Source: Lachnospiraceae bacterium
Lineage (GTDB): Bacteria > Bacillota > Clostridia > Lachnospirales > Lachnospiraceae
NCBI GenBank assembly: GCA_014804495.1
Contig: JAAUZS010000134.1
Location: forward strand, 1-13,024
DNA length: 13,024 nt
Reading direction: 5' to 3'
The notes under the pieces were generated by a model that saw only the letters and a program-made list of their open reading frames with translations, was not told where the DNA came from and ran no database searches. Within the stretch, counting starts at the first letter, position 1. Every line of letters starts with the position of its first letter. This document shows, one piece after another, positions 1 through 6,266 of this stretch. The position numbers were made by a program, and so were the translations under genes.

Positions 1-27
1 CCCATTTTTAATCAATTCTCTTAACAT
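1..27 (-). CDS. Possible 5' end of a CDS leaving the window (doubtful)
   Basis: An ATG at 27-25 opens a frame (MLRELIKNG) that is still open at base 1. A GGGA sequence six bases upstream could act as a weak ribosome binding site. The same frame is open further upstream, back to a stop near base 64, and reads LLGLDSRNGTNMLRELIKNG, which looks protein-like. The real coding segment may therefore be longer, start at a TTG, or be a remnant. I cannot assign a family from so few residues. Confidence 0.22.
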
Positions 28-95
28 ATTCGTCCCATTCCTGCTATCTAATCCCAATAATTTCTAAAACTATAACCATTCGCCAGCTATTCATT

Positions 96-542
96 CTATG
101 CCTTTATATCAAACGAAGATGTATTCCCTTCCTCATCCGCCATATTTACGAAGGTATATTTATCATTGTGCGGAAACAATAATTCCATATATAAATTTCC
201 AAGTAAATTCTTAACTTTGTCAGCATCAACATCTGAAATGGGAATATCACTGATTTCCAGACGTTTTAAATTTTCCAGAATCTTTTCTATCCCCTGCCAT
301 TCAACTACTTCCGCCTCAAATTCATTCCTTAAAGGTTTTAATACTAATTCATTTTTTATAGATTCTGAAATTTCCGGCTCCATAATGGGTTTTACTTCAG
401 GAATGTTATATACAACATTTTTACATGTTTTCTCAAAGCATTCCGGATCATATTCTGCCAGATACCTCAAATCATCCATAGTAAGCGGTTTCTTATTATG
501 TATTTTTAGATATATATTTATAAGGCTGGTGTCTTTTCCCAT
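96..542 (-). CDS. Hypothetical acidic protein, 148 aa, downstream of rlmH
   Basis: I do not recognise a named domain. The product is a soluble acidic protein with no signal peptide or membrane segment. Residues 18-35 (the region starting KPLTMDDLRYLAEYDPECF) look like a short helical module. The middle is rich in Glu and Pro (VKPIMEPEISES), and the C-terminal third looks alpha/beta (LLGNLYMELLF) and ends in a polar tail. The start is supported by an AGGAG five bases upstream (GGAGAATT-ATG). The gene begins 24 bases after the rlmH stop with no terminator between, so the two are probably co-transcribed. There are only two Cys (35 and 40) and no catalytic pattern that I can see. Coding is supported by the intact frame, the ribosome binding site and operon position. 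The function is unknown. Confidence 0.75.
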   Translation of the reverse strand: MGKDTSLINIYLKIHNKKPLTMDDLRYLAEYDPECFEKTCKNVVYNIPEVKPIMEPEISESIKNELVLKPLRNEFEAEVVEWQGIEKILENLKRLEISDIPISDVDADKVKNLLGNLYMELLFPHNDKYTFVNMADEEGNTSSFDIKA

Positions 543-566
543 AATTCTCCTATACGCCTTTCTCCA

Positions 567-1046
567 TCACTTGTGATAAGGCTCTCCATTGTTAATCCTA
601 TAGCTCCGATATATCTGTTCCAATAGAATAACCCTCATAAGCTGATGCGGGAATGTCATCTTAGAAAAGCTGAGCGCCATGTCAGCACATGAGCATACTT
701 TGTCATGCAGCCCTAGGGAGCCGCCAATGATGAACTGAATGTGTCCTTCACCTCTAATCCCAAGATTTGCAAGTTTTCTTGCAAATTCTACAGAATCATA
801 CATTTTACCTGAAATTTCGAGTGTAATCACATAAGCGTCTTCTTTTACATGCTTTAAAATCCGCTCCGCTTCTTTTTGTTTAATATTGCTTTCTTCCGCC
901 GTACTTGCGCCATCCGGAGTCTTTTCATCATCCACTTCAATGATGTCTAACCTGCAATATCTGCTAAGTCGTTTTTCATATTCGCAGATTGCATCCTTTA
1001 AATATTTTTCCTTGATTTTTCCTACTGAAATAATAGTTATTTTCAT
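567..1046 (-). CDS. rlmH: 23S rRNA (pseudouridine-1915-N3)-methyltransferase RlmH
   Basis: RlmH is a small SPOUT-class enzyme that uses S-adenosylmethionine to methylate N3 of pseudouridine 1915 in helix 69 of 23S rRNA in assembled ribosomes. The protein is 159 aa from the second ATG, the usual family length. It starts MKITIISVGKIKEKYL, carries the trefoil-knot SAM-binding loop (FIIGGSLGL, about residues 104-112), then the signature SFSKMTFPHQLMRVILLEQ, and ends in the conserved EPYHK. A tandem ATG three bases upstream (1049-1047) is closer to the GAGG ribosome binding site and could be the true start, adding one Met. Family alignment favours the second. The gene lies 96 bases after the zinc-ribbon gene and 24 bases before the unknown 148-aa gene. 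A 16-bp palindrome lies in its upstream spacer. Confidence 0.96.
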   Translation of the reverse strand: MKITIISVGKIKEKYLKDAICEYEKRLSRYCRLDIIEVDDEKTPDGASTAEESNIKQKEAERILKHVKEDAYVITLEISGKMYDSVEFARKLANLGIRGEGHIQFIIGGSLGLHDKVCSCADMALSFSKMTFPHQLMRVILLEQIYRSYRINNGEPYHK

Positions 1047-1068
1047 CATAATAACGATAAACCTCTAA

Positions 1069-1093
1069 TCATGCAAGTTTTCATGCATGAAAA
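1069..1093. promoter_or_regulatory. Palindrome and TCATGCA repeat upstream of rlmH
   Basis: The spacer before rlmH holds a perfect 16-bp palindrome, TTTTCATGCATGAAAA (1078-1093). Its core heptamer TCATGCA also occurs at 1069-1075, exactly 12 bases from the copy at 1081-1087. A dyad plus an in-phase half-site about one helical turn away is the shape of a dimeric repressor operator. No regulator is encoded nearby and I cannot place a convincing -10/-35 pair around it, so its role is inferred only. Confidence 0.3.
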
Positions 1094-1145
1094 ATTACCA
1101 ATATCTTACACAGATTTATGCCTGAAAATATAAATATTTCACACC

Positions 1146-1826
1146 TTAAAATAAATTCTGATAGTAATCATCTATAAAATTATCCAGAAACGCTTCTTCC
1201 AGATTCATAAACTTATCCTGTATAATTTTCTTCATTTTGTCGGTGCGTGCAAAATATTTCTGCTCTTCCGGTATTTCTTCATTATCAAACAGTCCTGCAT
1301 CAATATTTTCTATAGTGAGATTCTCTTCACACCATTTTGTTATCTCTTTTAAAAGGGAGTCCTCAGATTTAGCCTTTAGCGTCAATACCTTAAAAGATTT
1401 CATGGATACAAATCCGAAAACAATAAAAAGTATAAACAATGCACTCATGACTCCGCACACAAGATACTTCGTTGTAACGGAATTCTGATACACCGGAATC
1501 ACATCGCTAAATATCAATATACATACTGCCAATCCGATAACCCCAAGAAATAATAAGGTATATGCAGAAGACTTGTTATCTTCTGCCTTTTGAGCGCTAT
1601 TCTGATATGCACGACTCCATACAGCTTTTTTGACTTCTGCATCTTCAGGATTTTCATCTGCCAGAAATTCTTCTATCGCTGCTTTTTCATCATCCGTCAG
1701 ATTTTCATCTGTAATAATATCTTCCGTTTCAGTAATATCTAAAGAGTCAACCAGTTCAGTGCCACAGTCTGCACAGACCTTGATTCCTTCAACATACTCA
1801 TTTTTACACTTAGGACACCATGGCAT
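1146..1826 (-). CDS. Zinc-ribbon, two-TM membrane protein of unknown function
   Basis: A 226-aa protein that begins with a short zinc ribbon (CPKC at residues 4-7 and CADC at 18-21). An acidic, Glu/Asp-rich segment follows (about 30-85). Two hydrophobic helices come next (about 88-108 and 121-141), with a 12-residue polar loop. The C-terminal region (about 145-226) is soluble and charged and ends in an aromatic tail (DDYYQNLF). The start is fixed by the strong ribosome binding site AGGGGAG about eight bases upstream. The layout suggests that both ends face the cytoplasm, with the zinc ribbon a likely protein- or nucleic-acid-contact module. The name cannot go beyond the domains. It lies between the Dabb gene (62-base gap) and rlmH. 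The larger membrane protein at 4747-6246 shares the N-terminal zinc ribbon plus acidic linker plus TM plan but not the rest. Confidence 0.85.
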   Translation of the reverse strand: MPWCPKCKNEYVEGIKVCADCGTELVDSLDITETEDIITDENLTDDEKAAIEEFLADENPEDAEVKKAVWSRAYQNSAQKAEDNKSSAYTLLFLGVIGLAVCILIFSDVIPVYQNSVTTKYLVCGVMSALFILFIVFGFVSMKSFKVLTLKAKSEDSLLKEITKWCEENLTIENIDAGLFDNEEIPEEQKYFARTDKMKKIIQDKFMNLEEAFLDNFIDDYYQNLF

Positions 1827-1854
1827 ATTAATCTCTCCCCTCAGGCTTTTGTAT

Positions 1855-1884
1855 TTTATATAATTGAAAAATAGTGTTTGTCTA
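1855..1884 (-). promoter_or_regulatory. Possible promoter for the zinc-ribbon/rlmH group
   Basis: On the minus strand TAGACA (1884-1879) is followed after 18 bases by TATAAA (1860-1855), inside a run reading TATATAAAAT. It lies 28 bases before the zinc-ribbon start codon and directly after the Dabb stop. The match is fair but the sequence is AT-rich, so chance is a real alternative. Confidence 0.33.
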
Positions 1885-1888
1885 TAGT

Positions 1889-2194
1889 TTATTGTATATC
1901 TTCATAATCAAAGCATGTCCTGTTCACTGTAACCGTGCCGACATATCCCCCCGCTTTAACATGTGCCGGAGATACCTGATATGCTTTCAATGCTTCTTCA
2001 TTTTCAAAAACAGAAATAAGCGCAATATCCCTGTTTCCGGACGAAAGCCCATCTATTACAACCTTGAGCGAAACTACGCCATCTACCTGCTCCTTAACCG
2101 CTTCAAGCTCTTTTTTAATCCGAAGCGCCGCCTCCTTCTTCTCCGTCTCCGACAACTCATCCTTCAAATTCCATAAAACAATATGATGTACCAT
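1889..2194 (-). CDS. Dabb (stress-responsive alpha-beta barrel) domain protein
   Basis: A 101-aa single-domain protein. It opens with the family pattern MVHHIVLWNLKDE, has a central amphipathic helix (about 14-38), and then shows the typical Dabb strand-helix pattern DIALISVFENEEALKAYQVS followed by PAHVKA (residues 56-81). Dabb proteins form dimeric ferredoxin-like barrels. Members range from plant stress proteins to bacterial enzymes of unknown substrate, so the activity here is undetermined. The ATG at 2194 is chosen because AAGGAG lies ten bases upstream and the domain starts immediately. The frame stays open further upstream into a palindromic element, with a TTG at 2302 and an ATG at 2293. 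That extension has no good ribosome binding site and is not part of the domain. The gene is separated from nfnB by a terminator and the palindrome. Confidence 0.9.
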   Translation of the reverse strand: MVHHIVLWNLKDELSETEKKEAALRIKKELEAVKEQVDGVVSLKVVIDGLSSGNRDIALISVFENEEALKAYQVSPAHVKAGGYVGTVTVNRTCFDYEDIQ

Positions 2195-2204
2195 AATACA
2201 CTCT

Positions 2205-2210
2205 CTCCTT
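2205..2210 (-). promoter_or_regulatory. Ribosome binding site deciding the Dabb start
   Basis: AAGGAG on the minus strand, ten bases before the ATG at 2194-2192. It favours this start over in-frame TTG/ATG codons inside the upstream palindrome. Confidence 0.7.
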
Positions 2211-2227
2211 CCTTCGCCAACAACCCA

Positions 2228-2306
2228 TGGTTTGGATAAAATGAACAAAATAAAGGGCGCCTCTGCTCCGCAATAAGCCCTGTTTTTGTTCATTTTATCC
2301 AAACCA
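2228..2306. repeat. 79-bp palindromic element with perfect 23-bp arms
   Basis: Bases 2228-2250 and 2284-2306 are perfect reverse complements (23 bp; arm core GGATAAAATGAACAAAA). The 33-base centre has its own nested GGGC/GCCC stem (2255-2258 with 2277-2280, extendable by one A-T pair) around a loop of about 18 bases. Transcription in either direction would give a long rod-shaped hairpin. There is no U-run after either arm, so it is not a normal intrinsic terminator, and the real nfnB terminator lies separately at 2328-2359. The compact symmetrical structure between two genes resembles REP/MITE-like dispersed palindromes. I see no second copy in this window and no flanking target duplication that I can establish. 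Confidence 0.8.
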
Positions 2307-2327
2307 GTCCGCTATAGTCAGTTATTA

Positions 2328-2359
2328 TCAAAAGAGGTACGGAAAAATCCATACCCCTT
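2328..2359 (-). terminator. nfnB: Intrinsic terminator after nfnB
   Basis: The minus-strand transcript forms an 11-bp stem, AAGGGGUAUGG with CCGUACCUCUU (2359-2349 and 2342-2332), including two G-U pairs, around a six-base A/U loop. The end of the stem continues into a short U-run (UUUU, then GAU). The two wobble pairs exist only in the minus-strand RNA, which matches the direction of nfnB, ending about 20 bases earlier. Confidence 0.62.
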
Positions 2360-2380
2360 ATTCACGCCAAGAGTTTTTAT

Positions 2381-3763
2381 CTAGCGTGACAAATATTCAT
2401 CAATACCCTTAGCTGCAGCCTTTCCTGCTCCCATTGCAAGGATTACCGTAGCCGCGCCTGTTACCGCGTCACCTCCGGCATATACGCCTTCTTTCGTAGT
2501 CTTCCCGAATTCTTCATCGGCAACAATACATTTGTGCTTATTAACTTCAAGCCCCCTCGTAGTCGAAGAGATAAGCGGATTAGGTGAAGTTCCGAGCGAC
2601 ATGATAACAGTATCCACATCAATAACAAACTCAGAACCCGGAATCTCTACCGGACGCCTTCTTCCTGAAGCGTCAGGTTCGCCAAGTTCCATTCTGATAC
2701 ATTTCATTCCGCATACCCAGCCATTATCATCCGCAAGAATTTCTGTGGGATTTGTAAGTAAATCAAAAATAATTCCTTCTTCTTTTGCATGATGAACTTC
2801 TTCCACACGGGCAGGCAGCTCTTCCTCGCTTCTGCGGTATACGATATGCACTTCCGCGCCAAGACGCAGCGCTGTTCTCGCCGCATCCATTGCAACGTTA
2901 CCGCCGCCTACAACCGCTACCTTCTTGCCTCTCATAATCGGCGTATTGGAATCTTCATTAAATGCCTTCATCAGATTGCTTCTTGTCAAATACTCATTTG
3001 CGGAGAACACACCATTAGACTGCTCTCCCGGAATCCCCATAAACTTGGGAAGGCCTGCTCCCGAACCAATGAATACGGCATCAAATCCCTCTTCTTCTAT
3101 CAGTTCATCTATGGTAACAGACTTTCCAACTACAACATTTGTCTCAATCTTTACACCAAGTGATTTTACATTTTCAATTTCTTTCTCAACAACAGCCTTC
3201 TTGGGAAGACGAAATTCCGGTATACCATAGACAAGCACGCCGCCGGCTTCGTGAAGCGCTTCAAAAATCGTCACGTCATATCCCTTCTTTGCAAGGTCGC
3301 CTGCACAGGTAAGTCCTGCAGGACCTGAGCCTATTACTGCTACTTTCTTGCCTTTCTTTTCCTTTGAGCCCTCGGGCTTAACGCCATTCTCTCTCGCCCA
3401 ATCAGCTACGAATCGTTCAAGTTTTCCGATAGATATCGGCTCACCTTTGATTCCACGTATACATTTCCCTTCACACTGGCTCTCCTGCGGGCACACACGT
3501 CCACATACGGCCGGAAGCGCAGACGATTCGCTGATTACCTGATAAGCTGCTTCAACATCACCATCTTTTACCTTTTCAATAAATCCCGGAATATTGATGG
3601 CAACCGGACAGCCTTTTATACACTGTGCGTTTTTACAGTTTATACACCTTTCTGCTTCAGAAATTGCTTCCTCTTTATTATATCCCAGACATACTTCCTC
3701 AAAATTTGCCGCACGTACCTTTGCATCCTGTTCACGGACAGGCACTTTCTTTAAAACATCCAT
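2381..3763 (-). CDS. nfnB: NfnB / GltA-like large subunit of NADH-dependent ferredoxin:NADP+ oxidoreductase
   Basis: This 460-aa flavoprotein belongs to the family often annotated as glutamate synthase small subunit (GltA). The N-terminal part has two 4Fe-4S-type Cys sets (C40, C43, C48, C52 and C87, C91, C97, C101). A Rossmann FAD site follows (GSGPAG, 145-150), then a second dinucleotide site (GGGNVAMD, 286-293) with a YRR pair at 309-311 suited to the NADP 2'-phosphate. A C-terminal FAD motif (AGGDAVTGAATVILAMGAGK) closes it. The glutamate synthase large subunit is absent. The upstream neighbour is an NfnA-type diaphorase 23 bases away, so I infer the electron-bifurcating Nfn complex, which couples NADPH, NAD+ and ferredoxin. 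The ribosome binding site AAAGGAG lies seven bases before the ATG. A terminator follows. The main alternative is a sulfide-dehydrogenase-like relative. Confidence 0.9.
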   Translation of the reverse strand: MDVLKKVPVREQDAKVRAANFEEVCLGYNKEEAISEAERCINCKNAQCIKGCPVAINIPGFIEKVKDGDVEAAYQVISESSALPAVCGRVCPQESQCEGKCIRGIKGEPISIGKLERFVADWARENGVKPEGSKEKKGKKVAVIGSGPAGLTCAGDLAKKGYDVTIFEALHEAGGVLVYGIPEFRLPKKAVVEKEIENVKSLGVKIETNVVVGKSVTIDELIEEEGFDAVFIGSGAGLPKFMGIPGEQSNGVFSANEYLTRSNLMKAFNEDSNTPIMRGKKVAVVGGGNVAMDAARTALRLGAEVHIVYRRSEEELPARVEEVHHAKEEGIIFDLLTNPTEILADDNGWVCGMKCIRMELGEPDASGRRRPVEIPGSEFVIDVDTVIMSLGTSPNPLISSTTRGLEVNKHKCIVADEEFGKTTKEGVYAGGDAVTGAATVILAMGAGKAAAKGIDEYLSR

Positions 3764-3786
3764 AACTTTACTCCTTTCTAAGCCTG

Positions 3787-4668
3787 CTAGTCAGCGCAGT
3801 TTCCGCATCCGCCATGGTGGGTATCCCCTTCTTTGGCTTTTAAGAATGCTCTGCCTTCTTCTGTTTTATACATCTGCTGACGCTTCATTGCCTGATCAAA
3901 ATCCACTTTATGTCCGTCAAATTCAGGTCCGTCAACGCAGGCAAATTTCACTTCTCCATCTACAGTAATACGGCATGCGCCGCACATACCCGTACCATCT
4001 ACCATGATTGGATTCATGCTGACAATAGTCGGAATATTCAATTCCTTAGTCAGCTTACAAACAAATTTCATCATAATCATTGGACCGATGGCTATGCAGA
4101 CATCATATTTTTTACCCTCATCCACAAGCTCCTGTATCGTCTGCGTTACCATACCGCTTCTTCCGTAAGAACCGTCATCTGTTGTGATGTACAGATTACC
4201 GGCAACAGCCTTCATTTCTTCTTCCATAATCAGTAAATCCTTAGTTTTGGCGCCTACAATAACGTCTGCGTCAACTCCATTCTCGTGAAGCCATTTCACC
4301 TGTGGATATACCGGTGCAGTTCCTAAACCGCCTGCTACGAAAAGAATATTCTTCTTTTTAAGGCTATCCGAGTCTTCATCCACAAGTTCGGAAGGACAGC
4401 CTAACGGTCCCACGAAATCATGAAAACTGTCACCTGCTTTTAACTGTGACATTCTTTGTGTTTCAGCACCGACAACCTGCACTACGATTGTTACCGTTCC
4501 CTTTTCACGGTCGTAATCGCAGATGGTAAGCGGAATTCTCTCACCCTCGCCATCCATCCTAACAATAATAAACTGTCCCGGCTGACAGGATTTTGCAACA
4601 CGCTTTGCTTCAACAACCATCTCAAAAATGTTCGTTGTAAGCTCCTTTGCTTCCAATATTTTATACAT
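3787..4668 (-). CDS. nfnA: NfnA / sulfide dehydrogenase-like FAD/NAD-binding small subunit
   Basis: A 293-aa ferredoxin-reductase-family protein. The order is an FAD-binding barrel with RIPLT (44-48), an NAD(H) domain with AGGLGTAPVYPQ (112-123), and a C-terminal iron-sulfur region with MCGAC (228-232) and FACVDGPEFDGH (242-253). Cys 229, 232 and 244 are the likely 2Fe-2S ligands, and Nfn enzymes are known to use an acidic fourth ligand. The tail has an extra CGNC pair (288-291) after HHGG. In the Nfn complex this subunit oxidises or reduces NAD(H). The start at 4668 is chosen because AGGAGG lies nine bases upstream and MYKILEAKEL matches the family start. An upstream extension to 4740 would cover the promoter. 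It is paired with nfnB. A PyrK-like role is less likely because no dihydroorotate dehydrogenase lies beside it. Confidence 0.9.
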   Translation of the reverse strand: MYKILEAKELTTNIFEMVVEAKRVAKSCQPGQFIIVRMDGEGERIPLTICDYDREKGTVTIVVQVVGAETQRMSQLKAGDSFHDFVGPLGCPSELVDEDSDSLKKKNILFVAGGLGTAPVYPQVKWLHENGVDADVIVGAKTKDLLIMEEEMKAVAGNLYITTDDGSYGRSGMVTQTIQELVDEGKKYDVCIAIGPMIMMKFVCKLTKELNIPTIVSMNPIMVDGTGMCGACRITVDGEVKFACVDGPEFDGHKVDFDQAMKRQQMYKTEEGRAFLKAKEGDTHHGGCGNCAD

Positions 4669-4677
4669 TACTCTTAT

Positions 4678-4683
4678 CCTCCT
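4678..4683 (-). promoter_or_regulatory. nfnA: Ribosome binding site deciding the nfnA start
   Basis: A perfect AGGAGG on the minus strand, nine bases before the ATG at 4668. It shows that the upstream in-frame Met codons (at 4704 and 4740) are not used. Confidence 0.8.
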
Positions 4684-4711
4684 AACCGCAAATACATATC
4701 GCATCTTACTA

Positions 4712-4740
4712 ATAATATAAGAAGTATGCGTATTTTGCAA
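4712..4740 (-). promoter_or_regulatory. Sigma-A-like promoter of nfnAB
   Basis: Minus strand TTGCAA (4740-4735), a 17-base spacer, then TATTAT (4717-4712), about 43 bases before the nfnA start codon. It begins just after the stop of the preceding gene. No terminator precedes it, so read-through from the fhs-folD side is also possible. Confidence 0.5.
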
Positions 4741-4746
4741 TATTTT

Positions 4747-6246
4747 TTATTCCAAACCTTCAGACTCCAGACCACCGGACTCAACAGCTATAAACTCTCC
4801 CTTTGCATTATATCCAAGCCTTGCGACCGAACCCGTATACGCCTGTACAATAAATACCTTATCCGTTCTTCTCAAACTTCCCGTACCTTCATCGTGATAT
4901 TCATATATAGCATAATAGATTTCATCCCCTATCTCAAGTACGGAATTGTACTGATAACTGTATGTACCGGACTGTAAAGTCGGATGCCCATAAGCATCTT
5001 TCAGATATCCGGTTCCTAACAGGACTTCCTGAAGCCTTATCAACGCTGCATCTGTAGATATAGCATCCGGCAGCGATAATGTATATACGCGATCTGTTAC
5101 CTCACTGGCTATACCCTCTTCGCTGATATTTACAAACCTAAAGTATGTAGTTCCAAGCGGCATAGGAATCGCACCGGTATAAAGAATACTGCTATCGTCA
5201 GGCTCCGAATCATCAACCGTATAAAAAGTACTGTATCCTTCCAGTTCTTCCACCTCTATCATCATAGGCTTAATATATTCACCGCTATACAGATTTATCT
5301 CAGGAGCTGTCGGTATTTCAGGACTTATATGATATGTTTTGCTTACAACCTCACTTGTAATTCCGTAATCATTAATAAAAACCGCACTTATCTTGTAGTC
5401 TCCATTTTCCAGAAAAAGAGGCGCTGTATAAACGCTGCTGAATTTATTAGGCGTTGAGCCGTCCATCGTATAGTATATAGTTCCTGCCGTATTAGAACTT
5501 AATTTTAAAGGGATAACCATATCATAATCTCCCTCGGCATAACTAAACTCCGGCTCCTTTGCCATATATCCCTGAAACATAGTAACAATCGTATCTTCAT
5601 CACAAGTCAGCAAAAGTTCGTTTATTTCCTCATAACGTTCTTCCCTGGCGTATATCGCAATCATTTTATCATAAGCTTCTTCTACATCTTCATAAGAATA
5701 AATTCCCTTATCAATGACTAACTTTAATTCGCGCAGCGCAGATTCATTATCCGACATCAGATAATAGTAATCTGCCTTCGTAAATAAAATCTGTGACTGA
5801 TTATCATCCTTTTCATATGCACTGTCCAGATATTCAATCGCCCTTGCATATTCTCCATTAGCCGCATACTCCTTCGCCTTATTGACCTTATACTCAACAG
5901 TATCTACATATCCGGAATAAAAATGATAGGACAATGCGGCAAAAAAAAGTATAATAACTATAGCAATCATAACCCCGATCTTATGACTGCGCTTTGCTAT
6001 TTCCTCTATTTTATTTTCTTCATCCTCTTCAGTTTCTGCTTCGTCACCATCCACACCCTGTATTTTCTGCTTGTCATCTTCTTCCGCCTGTTCGTCATCC
6101 TGTAATGCAGCCAGCGTGGAAAGGGTTTCCGTTATACTGTTTTCAATTTCCGGTTCAAAATCAGGCACTATCTGAATTTCATTTCCGCATGCTTCACAAA
6201 TCAGATGGCCTTCTTCTATCTCTTTCCCACAATTTGGGCATTTCAT
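4747..6246 (-). CDS. Zinc-ribbon membrane protein with TPR-like and chitobiase C-terminal-type domains
   Basis: A 499-aa protein whose exact function I do not recognise. It starts with a zinc ribbon (CPNC 3-6, CEAC 17-20). A long acidic linker rich in Glu/Asp follows (28-85), then one TM helix (about 90-107). The basic KRSHK before the helix suggests that the N-terminus stays in the cytoplasm. Outside come TPR-like helices (about 118-215, e.g. NGEYARAIEYLDSAY). Two Fn3-like CHB_HEX_C/Fn3-associated repeats follow, around IYYTMDGSTP (257-266) and FYTVDDSEPD (341-350), each ending in a GITSEV/GIASEV strand. A final alpha/beta domain of about 100 residues contains many Tyr. Of the possible Met starts, 6246 has AAAGGA at good spacing and begins at the zinc ribbon. 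It lies 20 bases after folD in the same operon. A surface or cell-wall sensing role is a guess. Confidence 0.85.
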   Translation of the reverse strand: MKCPNCGKEIEEGHLICEACGNEIQIVPDFEPEIENSITETLSTLAALQDDEQAEEDDKQKIQGVDGDEAETEEDEENKIEEIAKRSHKIGVMIAIVIILFFAALSYHFYSGYVDTVEYKVNKAKEYAANGEYARAIEYLDSAYEKDDNQSQILFTKADYYYLMSDNESALRELKLVIDKGIYSYEDVEEAYDKMIAIYAREERYEEINELLLTCDEDTIVTMFQGYMAKEPEFSYAEGDYDMVIPLKLSSNTAGTIYYTMDGSTPNKFSSVYTAPLFLENGDYKISAVFINDYGITSEVVSKTYHISPEIPTAPEINLYSGEYIKPMMIEVEELEGYSTFYTVDDSEPDDSSILYTGAIPMPLGTTYFRFVNISEEGIASEVTDRVYTLSLPDAISTDAALIRLQEVLLGTGYLKDAYGHPTLQSGTYSYQYNSVLEIGDEIYYAIYEYHDEGTGSLRRTDKVFIVQAYTGSVARLGYNAKGEFIAVESGGLESEGLE

Positions 6247-6266
6247 AGGCATTTCCTTTCTAACAA

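Noticed and set aside
2195..2302. N-terminal extension of the Dabb protein beginning at TTG 2302 or ATG 2293
   Set aside because: It would be encoded by the palindrome, has no good ribosome binding site, and the Dabb domain starts exactly at the ATG preceded by AAGGAG.
2228..2306. The palindrome as the nfnB terminator
   Set aside because: Neither arm is followed by a T-run, and a better terminator with wobble pairs specific to the minus strand lies at 2328-2359.
2381..3763. nfnB as a true glutamate synthase small subunit
   Set aside because: No large GOGAT subunit is adjacent, and pairing with an NfnA-type diaphorase fits the Nfn complex better. It is not excluded that a distant gene exists.
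4669..4740. Longer NfnA starting at 4740
   Set aside because: It would include the promoter and the AGGAGG that serves the ATG at 4668, and the family start matches 4668.
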